From Streptomyces asoensis (GTDB lineage Bacteria; Actinomycetota; Actinomycetes; Streptomycetales; Streptomycetaceae), in assembly GCF_016860545.1 (NCBI RefSeq), contig NZ_BNEB01000002.1, positions 1 through 64,000 on the forward strand: a DNA stretch of 64,000 nucleotides, given 5' to 3'. The first letter of the stretch is position 1. Each line of letters opens with the position of its first letter. Of the stretch, positions 53,447 to 62,013 are shown piece after piece. The notes under the pieces are model-generated. The model searched no databases and was not told the origin of the DNA. It was given only the letters and a program-made list of their open reading frames with translations. Position numbers and translations under genes: made by a program.

Positions 53447-54934
53447 TCAGATGCTCATCGGACGGTCGTACGGTCCGATCGGCGAGGGCAGTCGTGAACT
53501 CCCCGTCAGATGACGGTCGACGGCCGAGGCCACCGCCCGCCCCTCCGCTATGGCCCACACGATCAGTGACTGCCCGCGCGCCGCGTCCCCCGCCGCGAAC
53601 ACCCCGGGGACGTCGGTCGCGAAGCCGCCGTCCCGCGCGATCGTGCCGCGCGGCGACAGTGACACCCCGAGCTGCTCCACGAGACCGTCCTCGCGGTCGG
53701 GGCCCGAGAAGCCGAGGGCGAGCAGCACGAGATCGGCGGGCAGGGCCCGCGAGGTGCCCTCCACCGGCCTGCGCCGCTCGTCGACCTCGACGAGGTGCAG
53801 CGACCGCACGTGTCCCGTCTCGTCCCCGGTGAAACGGAGCGTGGACGCGGCGAACAGCCGCGCGTCCGCGTCGGCCGCCGGGGCGGACACCAGATCGCGC
53901 GCCTCCTCGTGCGCCGCCGAGAGCCGGTAGATCTTCGGATACGTCGGCCAGGGATCGGTGTCCTCGTCGCGCTCCGCGCCGGGCTGCGCGTAGATGTCGA
54001 GCTGGGTGACGGACGCGGCGCCCTCGCGGACCGCCGTGCCCAGGCAGTCGGCGCCCGTGTCGCCCCCGCCGACGATGACGACGTGCTTCCCGGCGGCGGA
54101 CATCGGGGAGGCCGTGAGATCCCCCTCGCCGACCCGGTTGGCCAGCGGCAGATACTCCATGGCCTGCTGGATCCCGGTCAACTCCCGCCCGGGAACGTGC
54201 AGTTCACGCCAGTCGGTGGCACCGGTGGCGATCACCACGGCGTCGTAGCGGACCCGCAGATCCGCCGCCATGACGTCCCGCCCGACCGTGGTCGACGTGC
54301 GGAACCTCGTGCCCTCGGCCCGCATCTGCTCGATCCGCCGATCCAGGTGGTGCTTCTCCATCTTGAAGGAGGGGATCCCGTACCTCATCAGGCCGCCGAC
54401 CCGGTCGTCCTTCTCGTAGACGGCGACGGTGTGCCCCGCCCGGGTCAACTGCTGCGCCGCGGCCAGCCCGGTGGGTCCCGAACCGATCACCGCGACCGTC
54501 TTGCCCGACAGCCGGTCCGGAGGCCGCGGCGGGGTGAGACCGTCCTCCCACGCCCGGTCGGCGATGGCGACCTCGACGTTCTTGATGGTGACGGCCGGCT
54601 GGTTGATGGCGAGCACGCACCCGGCCTCGCAGGGCGCGGGGCACAACCTGCCCGTGAACTCGGGGAAGTTGTTCGTCGCGTGCAGCCGGTCACTGGCCGC
54701 CCGCCAGTCCTCCCGGGAGACCAGGTCGTTCCACTCGGGGATCAGGTTCCCGAGCGGACAGGCGTCGTGGCAGAACGGGATCCCGCAGTCCATGCAACGG
54801 TCGGCCTGCCGGCTGATCAGGGGCAGCAGCGCCCCGGGGACGTACACCTCGTCCCAGTCCCCGACCCGCTCCTGGACCGGCCGGCGCGGCCACTCCTCGC
54901 GCGGGGTGGTCATGAATCCCTTGGGATCGGCCAT
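53447..54934 (-). CDS. Glutamate synthase small subunit-like NADPH oxidoreductase (orphan GltD)
   Basis: A 495-residue flavoprotein starting MADPKGFMTTPREEWPRRPVQERVGDWDEVY, the GltD N-terminus. Two N-terminal [4Fe-4S] sets are visible: RCMDCGIPFCHDACPLGNLIPEWN and GRLCPAPCEAGCVLAIN. FAD binding is VAVIGSGPTGLAAAQQL, NADPH binding is VVIVGGGDTGADCLGTA, and the C-terminal FAD motif is GVFAAGDAARGQSLIVWAIAEGR. A real GltD delivers electrons to GltB for glutamate synthesis, but gltB is not next to it: the upstream gene is a DUF1772 protein. It may serve a GltB encoded elsewhere or another partner. Confidence 0.93.
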   Translation of the reverse strand: MADPKGFMTTPREEWPRRPVQERVGDWDEVYVPGALLPLISRQADRCMDCGIPFCHDACPLGNLIPEWNDLVSREDWRAASDRLHATNNFPEFTGRLCPAPCEAGCVLAINQPAVTIKNVEVAIADRAWEDGLTPPRPPDRLSGKTVAVIGSGPTGLAAAQQLTRAGHTVAVYEKDDRVGGLMRYGIPSFKMEKHHLDRRIEQMRAEGTRFRTSTTVGRDVMAADLRVRYDAVVIATGATDWRELHVPGRELTGIQQAMEYLPLANRVGEGDLTASPMSAAGKHVVIVGGGDTGADCLGTAVREGAASVTQLDIYAQPGAERDEDTDPWPTYPKIYRLSAAHEEARDLVSAPAADADARLFAASTLRFTGDETGHVRSLHLVEVDERRRPVEGTSRALPADLVLLALGFSGPDREDGLVEQLGVSLSPRGTIARDGGFATDVPGVFAAGDAARGQSLIVWAIAEGRAVASAVDRHLTGSSRLPSPIGPYDRPMSI

Positions 54935-55078
54935 GGGCGTCTTCCTCGCGTACCCGTACGACAGACAGGCCGAGCGTCATCGGGCGGCACTCTTGCGGCC
55001 ACGATACGTCCCGCCGGGCGTCCGCGCAGAGTGGGCCGCAGCGCTTTCCCCGCCCCCGCGGGCGGCCCGTCGCCGGGT

Positions 55079-55558
55079 TCAGACCAGGGCGAGGACGTAC
55101 ACGACCGCCGAGGCCGCGGACGCGACCGCCCGTACGTGGTTCCACCGCGTCCACTGCCGCAGGTAGACCGGCCAGTACGCGAGCGCCTCCGGCGTGCCGG
55201 GCTCCAGTCCCGCCAGTTCCTCGTTGCGCGGCACGTTGGCCACCACGGTCACCCCGAACGCGCCGCACAGGTACAGCGCGCTGCCCAGCAGCAGGTGGAC
55301 CGCCCCGTCGTCCGGCCACAGCACGAACGTCACCACGGCGATCACCGCGCACAGGACCGCCGCGCCGAGGAACAGGACCATGAACGCCGGGGTCGTCGCG
55401 GAGGAGTTGATCGCCTTCATCGCCGCGACACCCTGGGCGGGAGGCAGCGCGGCGAACCCCCGCATCACCAGGACCGAGAAGGCGCAGAAGACCCCCGCCA
55501 TCAGCCCTGTGACCAGCGAGCCCACCACCGCGAGCAGCAGATACGGTCCCTCGATCAT
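55079..55558 (-). CDS. DUF1772 (anthrone oxygenase-like) membrane protein
   Basis: A 159-residue protein starting MIEGPYLLLAVVGSLVTGLMAGVFCAFSVLVM, with GGGAGT upstream. Four transmembrane helices are seen (the first above; AFMVLFLGAAVLCAVIAVVTFVL; HLLLGSALYLCGAFGVTVVANVP; VRAVASAASAVVYVLALV). The NVPRNEELA motif and the WTRWNHVRA end are the DUF1772/anthrone oxygenase pattern, in which the N-x-x-x-N and W-N-H residues are conserved. Substrate unknown. Confidence 0.85.
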   Translation of the reverse strand: MIEGPYLLLAVVGSLVTGLMAGVFCAFSVLVMRGFAALPPAQGVAAMKAINSSATTPAFMVLFLGAAVLCAVIAVVTFVLWPDDGAVHLLLGSALYLCGAFGVTVVANVPRNEELAGLEPGTPEALAYWPVYLRQWTRWNHVRAVASAASAVVYVLALV

Positions 55559-55565
55559 GAAAACG

Positions 55566-56378
55566 TCAACTCCCAGCCGTCGACCGGAGATCCTGCCCCG
55601 TACCGCCCCGCACCTCAAGGGGAAATCCGCTCGTGGACCCGGCCGCGTCCTCCTCCTCGTCCTCAGCGCCGGCTCCGTCCTCGTCCCCGGCTGCGGCCTC
55701 CCGCCACGTCCGTATCCGGGTCTCCACGTCGGCCATGATCTGCCGCCGGGCCTCGCGCCGGGGTACGCCGCTCATCAGCAGCCGGTCGTACGGCGTGTCC
55801 AGATGCCGCACCGACGCCACCACCGCCGAGACGACGGCCGTCTCGGACAACGCCCGTCCCGCGGCGCTGCGCCCCACCCGGCCGCTGCCCCGCAGCGAGG
55901 CGTGCGCGGCTATCCCGGCTGCCCGCTCCCGCGGGCAGCCGGGAAGCAGCCGCAGGATCTCGGCCGCGAACGCCTGCGCGAAGCGTGCGTCCAGTGCCGC
56001 CCGGCGCCGTGCGTCCCGGGCCCGGCGGCGCCGTCGCGCCTCCGCGTCCGCCAGACAGCGCTCCTCGGCCCGGACGAGCGCCGCCTCCTCGACCAGGACG
56101 CCCTGACGCTCGTAACGCCCCTTGCGCCGGTTGAACCGGACCACCACCGCCGACAGCCCGCTCTCCTCCCGTGACCTGCGGGTCAGGGCCGTGTCGCCAC
56201 GCGGCAGGAACACCAGGTGCCCCAGGTCGGCGCAGTCGAGGCAGCGCGGCGCGGCGTCCTCCAGCACCAGCATCGCCACCGGACCGCGACGGCATCCGGC
56301 GCAGTGCCTGCGCCGGAGCGGCTGGACGACGACGAGTCCGGTGGGGGAGACGCGGGTCGGGAGGGCTGCGGCTGCCAT
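55566..56378 (-). CDS. DUF2293 domain protein with zinc-ribbon N-terminus
   Basis: A 270-residue protein. Residues 20-55 hold a probable zinc ribbon (RRRHCAGCRRGP ... APRCLDCADLGH). A conserved segment, LTRRSREESGLSAVVVRFNRRKGRYERQGVLVEEAALVRAEERCLADAEARR, precedes the DUF2293 domain (LLPGCPRERAAGIAAHASLRGSGRVGRSAAGRALSETAVVSAVVASVRHLDTPYDRLLMSGVPRREARRQI). The C-terminus is acidic. DUF2293 has no established role; the basic composition and zinc ribbon suggest nucleic acid binding. Confidence 0.83.
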   Translation of the reverse strand: MAAAALPTRVSPTGLVVVQPLRRRHCAGCRRGPVAMLVLEDAAPRCLDCADLGHLVFLPRGDTALTRRSREESGLSAVVVRFNRRKGRYERQGVLVEEAALVRAEERCLADAEARRRRRARDARRRAALDARFAQAFAAEILRLLPGCPRERAAGIAAHASLRGSGRVGRSAAGRALSETAVVSAVVASVRHLDTPYDRLLMSGVPRREARRQIMADVETRIRTWREAAAGDEDGAGAEDEEEDAAGSTSGFPLEVRGGTGQDLRSTAGS

Positions 56379-56514
56379 GGGGGCTTCATTCCCCCTGGTG
56401 GGCGTGGCGGCACCTGGCCGGACACCCGTCGACCGCCGTCTCCGGTCGCGGGCCGGAGCGCAGAGACCGCTCGGGCCGAGGCGTCCGGTCCGGTGCCTGA
56501 CGCATCATGGGCGG

Positions 56515-57147
56515 GTGCGACTCGAAGCGATCACCTGGGAACGGCTCGGCGACCTCCTCGCCGACCGGCTGCTCGACACGGAACCGCAGGGCGGCGGCCC
56601 CTGGACGCGCGTCGCCCTCGACGGCGCGCCGGCCGCCCGTCCCGCGGACCTCGCCGAGCGGATCGCCGAGGCCCTGCGCACCCGCGGCCGCCCCTCGCGG
56701 GTCGTGGACACCCACGGCTTCCTGCGCTCCGCCTCCCTCCGCCTGGAGTACGGCCGTCATGACGTCGAGGCCTACTACGACGGCTGGTTCGACACCGGCG
56801 CCCTGTGGCGCGAGGTGTTCGACCCCCTCGAACCGAACGGGGACGGGCGGATCCTGCCCGACCTCCGGGACCCCGTCACCGACCGCGCCACCCGGAGCCC
56901 TTATGTGCAACTCCCGCCCGGTGGAGTGTTGTTGCTGCACGGACCCCTTCTGCTGCGCCACTGGTTCCCCTTCGACCTGACCGTCCACGTCCTGCTCTCC
57001 CCGGCGGCCCTGCGCCGGCGCACCCCCGAAGCCGACCGGTGGACGCTGCCCGCGTTCGAGCGCTACGCCCAGGAGACCGATCCGGCCGCGGCGGCCGACG
57101 TCCTCGTCCGCGCCGACGACCCGCGCCACCCCGCCTGGGGCGGCTGA
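56515..57147 (+). CDS. Uridine kinase-like protein lacking a normal P-loop
   Basis: A 210-residue protein with GTG start 56515. It follows the uridine kinase/YfhH-like pattern: TRVALDGAPAARPADLAERIAEALRTRGRPSRVVDTHGFLRSASLRLEYGRHDVEAYYDGWFDTGALWREVFDPLEPNGDGRILPDLRDP and VQLPPGGVLLLHGPLLLRHWFPFDLTVHVLLS. Normal members have GxxxxGK[ST] at the first glycine; here GAPAARPADLA has neither the second Gly nor the Lys. Without the Walker lysine, ATP binding is doubtful, so it may be a non-catalytic homologue. Confidence 0.8.
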   Translation: MRLEAITWERLGDLLADRLLDTEPQGGGPWTRVALDGAPAARPADLAERIAEALRTRGRPSRVVDTHGFLRSASLRLEYGRHDVEAYYDGWFDTGALWREVFDPLEPNGDGRILPDLRDPVTDRATRSPYVQLPPGGVLLLHGPLLLRHWFPFDLTVHVLLSPAALRRRTPEADRWTLPAFERYAQETDPAAAADVLVRADDPRHPAWGG

Positions 57148-57270
57148 CCCGGGCCCGGAGCACAGCGGCCCCGCGGGTGCGGGCGTCCGGCGGGGCGGCG
57201 AGAATGTAGGGCGCCGGGACCAGCGGCGCCCCCCGTGCCGCGCCGGCCGTCGGGCACCGGGAGGTACTCC

Positions 57271-57705
57271 ATGACCACCGCAGCGGACATCATGCACCGG
57301 GGCGCGCAGTGGATCCCCGCCCATGAGACCCTCGACCGCGCCGCCCAGCTCATGCGTGAGCTGAACGTCGGCGCACTGCCGATCAGCGACGAGAACGAGC
57401 GGCTCTGCGGCATCCTCACCGACCGGGACATCGTCGTCGGCTGCGTGGCCGTGGGGCACGACCCCGCGAAGGTCACCGCCGGCGAGATGGCGCAGGGCAC
57501 CCCGCGCTGGATCGACGCGGGCGCGGATGTCGGCCAGGTGCTGCGCGAGATGCAGGACCACCGGATCCGCCGGCTGCCCGTCATCGAGGACAAGCGCCTG
57601 GTGGGCATGATCAGCGAGGCCGACCTCGCCCGGCACCTGCCCGAGGAACAGCTCGCCACCTGGGCCGAGAGCGTCTACTCCATGTCCGCCCCCTCCCCGC
57701 ACTGA
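57271..57705 (+). CDS. CBS-domain protein
   Basis: A 144-residue protein with GGGAGG before the ATG. Two CBS motifs fill it: TTAADIMHRGAQWIPAHETLDRAAQLMRELNVGALPISDENERLCGILTDRDIVVGCVAVG and VTAGEMAQGTPRWIDAGADVGQVLREMQDHRIRRLPVIEDKRLVGMISEADLARHLP. Such Bateman pairs bind adenine nucleotides or c-di-AMP and regulate partners. It lies beside corA on the opposite strand; a regulatory link to ion transport is only a guess. Confidence 0.92.
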   Translation: MTTAADIMHRGAQWIPAHETLDRAAQLMRELNVGALPISDENERLCGILTDRDIVVGCVAVGHDPAKVTAGEMAQGTPRWIDAGADVGQVLREMQDHRIRRLPVIEDKRLVGMISEADLARHLPEEQLATWAESVYSMSAPSPH

Positions 57706-57712
57706 CACCGCC

Positions 57713-57748
57713 GCCGCACCGGCCCGGGTCGCCGCACCGGCCCGGGGC
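57713..57748. repeat. 18-bp tandem repeat between CBS gene and corA
   Basis: GCCGCACCGGCCCGGGTC is followed directly by a copy differing at one base (57713-57730, 57731-57748). It sits between convergent genes and may fold into a terminator. Confidence 0.55.
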
Positions 57749-57763
57749 GCCGGACCGCGCGGC

Positions 57764-58891
57764 TCAGAGCCAGCCGTTGCGCCGGAAGCCGCGGTACAGG
57801 ACCCAGCACGCGACGGTTATCACGCCGATGACCAGCGGATAGCCGAACCTCCAGTGCAGCTCCGGCATGTCGTCGAAGTTCATGCCGTACACACCGCAGA
57901 CCATCGTCGGCACGGCGATCACCGCGGCCCAGGCCGTGATCTTCCGCATGTCCTCGTTCTGCGCGACCGTGACCTGCGCCAGGTGGGCCTGGAGGATCGA
58001 GTTGAGCAGTTCGTCGAAGGCGGCGATCTGCTCGGTGGCACGCAGCAGGTGGTCGGAGACGTCCCGGAAGTACGCCTGTATCTCCGGGTCGACCACCCGG
58101 ACCGGCCGGTCCGCGAGGTCCAGCAGCGGACGGCCCAGAGGCACCACCGCCCGCTTCAGTTCGAGGAGTTCGCGCTTGAGCTGGTAGATGCGCCCGGGGT
58201 CGGCGCGGGCGCCGTTCGCCGCGAACACGTCCGTCTCGACCTGGTCGATGTCCATCTGCACGGCGTCGATGACGTTGAGATAGTCGTCGACCACGTGGTC
58301 CGCGATCGCGTGCAGCACCGCCGACGGCCCCTTGGCCAGCTGGGTCGTGTCGGACTCCAGCTCCTCGCGCAGCGGCCCCAGCGACCCGTGCCGGCCGTGG
58401 CGCACCGTGATCACGAAGTCCTGGCCGACGAACACCATGATCTCGCCGGTGTTGACCACCTCGCTGGTCGCCGTGAGCTCCTCGTGCTCGACGTAGCAGA
58501 CCGTCTTGAACACCGCGAAGAGCGTCTCCCCGTACCGCTCGACCTTCGGCCGCTGATGGGCCTCGACGGCGTCCTCGACCGCCAGGGGGTGCAGGTCGAA
58601 CAGCTCGGCGATGCCCGCGAACTCGTCGTTCGTCGGCTCGTGCAGACCGAGCCACACGAAACCGTGGCCGTTCCTGCGCACCCGTCGCACCGTGTCGACC
58701 AGGTCCCCGCCGTGCGGGGCCCGCACGCCGTCCTGGTACGTCACGCAGTTCACCACCGAGGAACCCAGCGGGGACCGCGCGGGGTGACTCAGGTCGACCC
58801 GCGGCCGCCGTCGGGCCAGCCGTGCCACCCTGCGCAGGCCGCCGACCCCTCCGAGGCCGGTGACCCTCCGCAGATTCCCCGCCATGGTCAT
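57764..58891 (-). CDS. corA: CorA-type magnesium/cobalt transporter
   Basis: A 375-residue channel protein. ATG 58891 has AAGGAG 7 bases upstream. The N-terminal cytoplasmic domain (VVNCVTYQDGVRAPHGGDLVDTVRRVRRNGHGFVWLGLHEPTNDEFAGIAELFDLHPLAVEDAVEAHQRPKVERYGETLFAVFKTVCYVEHEEL) and the long stalk helix (ILQAHLAQVTVAQNEDMRKITAWAAVIAVPTMVCGVYGMNFDDMPELHWRFGYPLVIGVITVACWVLYRGFRRNGWL) are typical. The GMN selectivity motif follows TM1 and two transmembrane helices end the protein. It forms a pentamer that imports Mg2+. Confidence 0.95.
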   Translation of the reverse strand: MTMAGNLRRVTGLGGVGGLRRVARLARRRPRVDLSHPARSPLGSSVVNCVTYQDGVRAPHGGDLVDTVRRVRRNGHGFVWLGLHEPTNDEFAGIAELFDLHPLAVEDAVEAHQRPKVERYGETLFAVFKTVCYVEHEELTATSEVVNTGEIMVFVGQDFVITVRHGRHGSLGPLREELESDTTQLAKGPSAVLHAIADHVVDDYLNVIDAVQMDIDQVETDVFAANGARADPGRIYQLKRELLELKRAVVPLGRPLLDLADRPVRVVDPEIQAYFRDVSDHLLRATEQIAAFDELLNSILQAHLAQVTVAQNEDMRKITAWAAVIAVPTMVCGVYGMNFDDMPELHWRFGYPLVIGVITVACWVLYRGFRRNGWL

Positions 58892-59065
58892 CTGGGTCTC
58901 CTTGCGTGAATCTCCGCACCGTGTTCCTGCATCCTGGCGCGCCAGTCTGCCAGGCCGGGGCAAGCCGGGACCAAGCCTGTGGAAAGGGCGGGTTCCGCTT
59001 TGTTCCCGCCTGTGGACGACGCGTCGAGGCCGCCCGGCGAGCGGGACAACTGGGATGATCGCGGC

Positions 59066-59860
59066 ATGACGCGATCCGACGGGTACCTCCTCGACAACCG
59101 GCAGCCCGAGGCTGCGGAACGCTTCGACGCCTTCGCCGCCCTCTTCGACCCCACGACCTTCCGTCACCTCGAAGGCCTGGGGATCGGGCCCGGCTGGCGC
59201 TGCTGGGAGGCGGGCGCCGGGGGGACGTCCGTGGTGTCCTGGCTGGCGAAGAAGGTCGGTCCGACGGGCAAGGTCCTGGCGACCGACCTCGACACCTCCC
59301 TGCTGACGGCGGTGGCCCGCCCGCCGGTCGAGGTACGGGTCCACGACCTCGGCACCGAGGAACCGCCGATGGACGGTTTCGACCTGGTGCACGCCCGGCT
59401 CGTGCTGGTCCATGTGCCGGACCGGGAGCGGGCCCTGCGGTCGATGGTCGCGTCACTGCGCCCGGGCGGACGGATCCTGATCGAGGACGGCGACCCCGCT
59501 CTCCAGCCCCTCCTGTGCCCCGACGAGTACGGTCCCGAACAGCAGTTGGCGAACCGGCTGCGGCACGGCTTCCGCACGCTCCTCGCCGGCCGGGGCGCGG
59601 ATCTGTCCTACGGCCGCAAGCTGCCGCGCCTGCTCCGCGAGGCCGGCTTGTCCCGGGTCGAGGCCGACGCCTATTTCCCCGTGACCTCACCCGACTGCGC
59701 GGCGCTGGAGACCGCGACGGTACGCCAGATCCGCGGCCGACTCGTCGAGGCGGACCTCGCGACCGACGAGGACATCGACCGTCACCTGGCGAACGTCGCC
59801 GCCGGCGGCATGGACCTCGCCACCGCCCCGCTGATCTCCGCGTGGGGACGCAAGGGGTAG
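59066..59860 (+). CDS. SAM-dependent methyltransferase
   Basis: A 264-residue protein starting MTRSDGYLLDNRQPEAAERFDAFAALFDPTTFRHLEGLGIGPGWRCWEAGAGGTSVVSWLAKKVGPTGKVLATDLDTSLL, where EAGAGGTSVVSWLA is motif I. Motif II region is FDLVHARLVLVHVPDRERALRSMVASLRPGGRILIEDGD. The C-terminal lid is helical (LRHGFRTLLAGRGADLSYGRKLPRLLREAGL). This class acts on small molecules in many Streptomyces; the acceptor is unknown. Divergent from corA. Confidence 0.88.
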   Translation: MTRSDGYLLDNRQPEAAERFDAFAALFDPTTFRHLEGLGIGPGWRCWEAGAGGTSVVSWLAKKVGPTGKVLATDLDTSLLTAVARPPVEVRVHDLGTEEPPMDGFDLVHARLVLVHVPDRERALRSMVASLRPGGRILIEDGDPALQPLLCPDEYGPEQQLANRLRHGFRTLLAGRGADLSYGRKLPRLLREAGLSRVEADAYFPVTSPDCAALETATVRQIRGRLVEADLATDEDIDRHLANVAAGGMDLATAPLISAWGRKG

Positions 59861-59946
59861 CGCGAACGCGAGCGGCGCGGTGCGGCGAGGCCCGCCGGGG
59901 CCCGGCCCCCGCGCCGTGCCGCCCCGCACCGCGCTGCCCCGAGCTC

Positions 59947-61011
59947 TCAGCGGGCGGGGGCCGTGGCCGGCGCCGCCGGGTCGTCGCCGGGCACCGATGG
60001 CCTGCCGCCCACGCGTTCCACCGCGCGCGCCCCCGCCCGGCACCCCTCGGCCGCCGCGGACTCCGCGCCGGCGCCCGCCAGCAGCGCGGCGAGGAACGCG
60101 CCCGTGAAGGCGTCACCGGCGCCCGTGGTGTCGAGCGGTACCGCCGCGGCGGCGGGGACCCGGGCGAGCACCGCGCCGTCGCGGGCCACCAGGGCGCCGT
60201 CGGCCCCCTGCTTGGACACCACCAGCGGGACCAGGCGGCTCAGTTCCGCCGCCGCGCCCTCCCCGTCGGACCGCCCGGTCAGCAGACACGCCTCGTCACG
60301 ACTGGGCAGCAGCACGTCCACCCCTTCGACGAGGGACAGGAAACGGTCCCTGCCCAACTCCACCAGGAAGCCCGCCGAGGCCGGATCGAGACTCACCGGC
60401 ACTGCACGCGCGCGTGCCGCCGCCGACGCCGTGCGCACCAGGGCGCGCCCGGACTCCGAGAACAGCAGATAGCCCGACAGATGCAGTCGACCGACCCCGT
60501 CCAGCAGCGCGTCCGACCAGTCCGCGGGGCCGAGCCGCAGGGCGGCGCCGCTGTCGGTGAGGAACGTCCGCTCGGCCGCGGCGTCGGTGTCCACCAGACA
60601 GATCACCGTGCCGGTGGCGGCCTGCGGGTCGACGACCAGCCGCGGCCGCACCCCGCAGGCGGTCAGCTCCCGCTCGTGCCACGCCGCCGACTCCGCGCCC
60701 ACCCGGCCGAGGAGCCGTACGTCCGCACACCCGTGACGGGCCGCCCAACACGCCACGTTGGCGCCCGCGCCGCCCGGCAGGGTCCTGACCACGGAGACCG
60801 TGTCCGTCCCCGGCGCCAGCGGCCCCCGGTAGCGCGCGACGACGTCCGTGACGACGTCCCCGACGACAAGCAGGGCCCGGTCCCGCCCGTCCCCGGGCCC
60901 GCCGCCCGCGGGCGCCCCGGTTCCCGGCCCCGTCGCCGCGGTCCGGTCCGGGTCGTGTCCGTGGCCTCGGTCGTCGGCACCGTGGTCCCTTCCGCCCGGT
61001 CGCGGGGTCAT
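59947..61011 (-). CDS. PfkB-family sugar kinase, probable pseudouridine kinase
   Basis: A 354-residue kinase. ATG 61011 overlaps the psuG stop by 4 bases. A disordered Pro/Gly/Asp leader of about 45 residues precedes the ribokinase fold: LLVVGDVVTDVVARYRGPLAPGTDTVSVVRTLPGGAGANVACWAARHGCADVRLLGRVG (sugar site) and VPLDTTGAGDAFTGAFLAALLAG (DTxGAGDxF, with catalytic Asp). Coupling to psuG strongly suggests pseudouridine kinase (PsuK), which makes pseudouridine 5'-phosphate for cleavage. A CACGCGCGCGTG palindrome lies at 60405-60416. Confidence 0.9.
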   Translation of the reverse strand: MTPRPGGRDHGADDRGHGHDPDRTAATGPGTGAPAGGGPGDGRDRALLVVGDVVTDVVARYRGPLAPGTDTVSVVRTLPGGAGANVACWAARHGCADVRLLGRVGAESAAWHERELTACGVRPRLVVDPQAATGTVICLVDTDAAAERTFLTDSGAALRLGPADWSDALLDGVGRLHLSGYLLFSESGRALVRTASAAARARAVPVSLDPASAGFLVELGRDRFLSLVEGVDVLLPSRDEACLLTGRSDGEGAAAELSRLVPLVVSKQGADGALVARDGAVLARVPAAAAVPLDTTGAGDAFTGAFLAALLAGAGAESAAAEGCRAGARAVERVGGRPSVPGDDPAAPATAPAR

Positions 61012-61916
61012 GCCTCGGCCCACGCCCGCGCGATCCGTGCCGCGAGCCGCACATTGCCGCGCACCGCCGCCAGGTTGGCGCTCAGGGACGCGCCGTCGGT
61101 GTGCCGGACGAGGTGGTCCAGCAGGAACGGCGTGACGCCCTGGCCGGTGACACCGGCCTCGTCGCAGGCGCGCAGCGCGTCGGCGAGCACCCGCGCGTGC
61201 AGCTCGGGATCGAGTTGCTCCTCCCGGGGGACCGGGTTGGCGACGATCAGCGCCGACTCCGGCCCGCCGAGCGCGTCCTGGGCCCGCATCACATCGGCCA
61301 CCTGCCCGGGGCTGTCCACCGTCCAGTCCACGGGGTGGCCCGAGTCGGACAGGTAGAACCCGGGGAAGCGGTCGGTGCCGTACCCGGCGACGGCGACGCC
61401 CAGGGTCTCCAGCCGTTGCAGGGTCGCCGGCACGTCCAGGATCGACTTCACGCCCGCGCACACCACCGTGATCCGGGTGCTCGCCAGCAGCCCCAGGTCG
61501 GCCGACTCGTCCTGGGTGACGGTCCACTGCCGGTGCACCCCGCCGAGCCCGCCCGTGGCGAACACCCGCACGCCCGCGCGCGCCGCCAGCAGCGCCGTCG
61601 CCGACACCGTGGTCGCCCCGCTCGCCCCCGCGGCCACGGCGAGCGGCAGGTCGCGGTGGCCCAGCTTGCGGAAACCGTCCTCCTCGGCCACCCGTACGAG
61701 CTGCCGGTCGTCCAGGCCCACATGGGGACGTCCGTCCAGCACGGCGACGGTCGCGGGCACGGCTCCCTGCTCGCGTACGGCCGCCTCCAGCTCCCGCGCC
61801 ACCTGGAGGTTGCGCGGGCGGGGCAGCCCGTGCGAGATGATCGTGGACTCCAGGGCCACCACGGGTTGACGCGCGTCGACCGCGTCCCGCACCTCTTGCG
61901 ACACCACCAGCACCAC
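61008..61916 (-). CDS. psuG: Pseudouridine-5'-phosphate glycosidase
   Basis: PsuG splits pseudouridine 5'-phosphate to uracil and ribose 5-phosphate. The protein has 302 residues, normal length, with GTG start after AGGAGG. The family sequence is clear: VVALESTIISHGLPRPRNLQVARELEAAVREQGAVPATVAVLDGRPHVGLD, LPLAVAAGASGATTVSATALLAARAGVRVFATGGLGGVHR, TVVCAGVKSILDVPATLQRLETLGVAVAGYGTDRFPGFYLSDSG and ANPVPREEQLD. The catalytic Glu in ALEST and the Lys in AGVKSILD are present. With the kinase it forms a two-gene pseudouridine salvage operon. Confidence 0.95.
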   Translation of the reverse strand: MVLVVSQEVRDAVDARQPVVALESTIISHGLPRPRNLQVARELEAAVREQGAVPATVAVLDGRPHVGLDDRQLVRVAEEDGFRKLGHRDLPLAVAAGASGATTVSATALLAARAGVRVFATGGLGGVHRQWTVTQDESADLGLLASTRITVVCAGVKSILDVPATLQRLETLGVAVAGYGTDRFPGFYLSDSGHPVDWTVDSPGQVADVMRAQDALGGPESALIVANPVPREEQLDPELHARVLADALRACDEAGVTGQGVTPFLLDHLVRHTDGASLSANLAAVRGNVRLAARIARAWAEA

Positions 61917-62013
61917 GCGAGCCTCCTGTCCGTCGGTCTCCCCTCATCTCTGGCGGGCGCCACGCCCGGTCAAACCCTTGCCTCCTGTGGGGCAGGACAC
62001 CAGCCTTGGAGGT

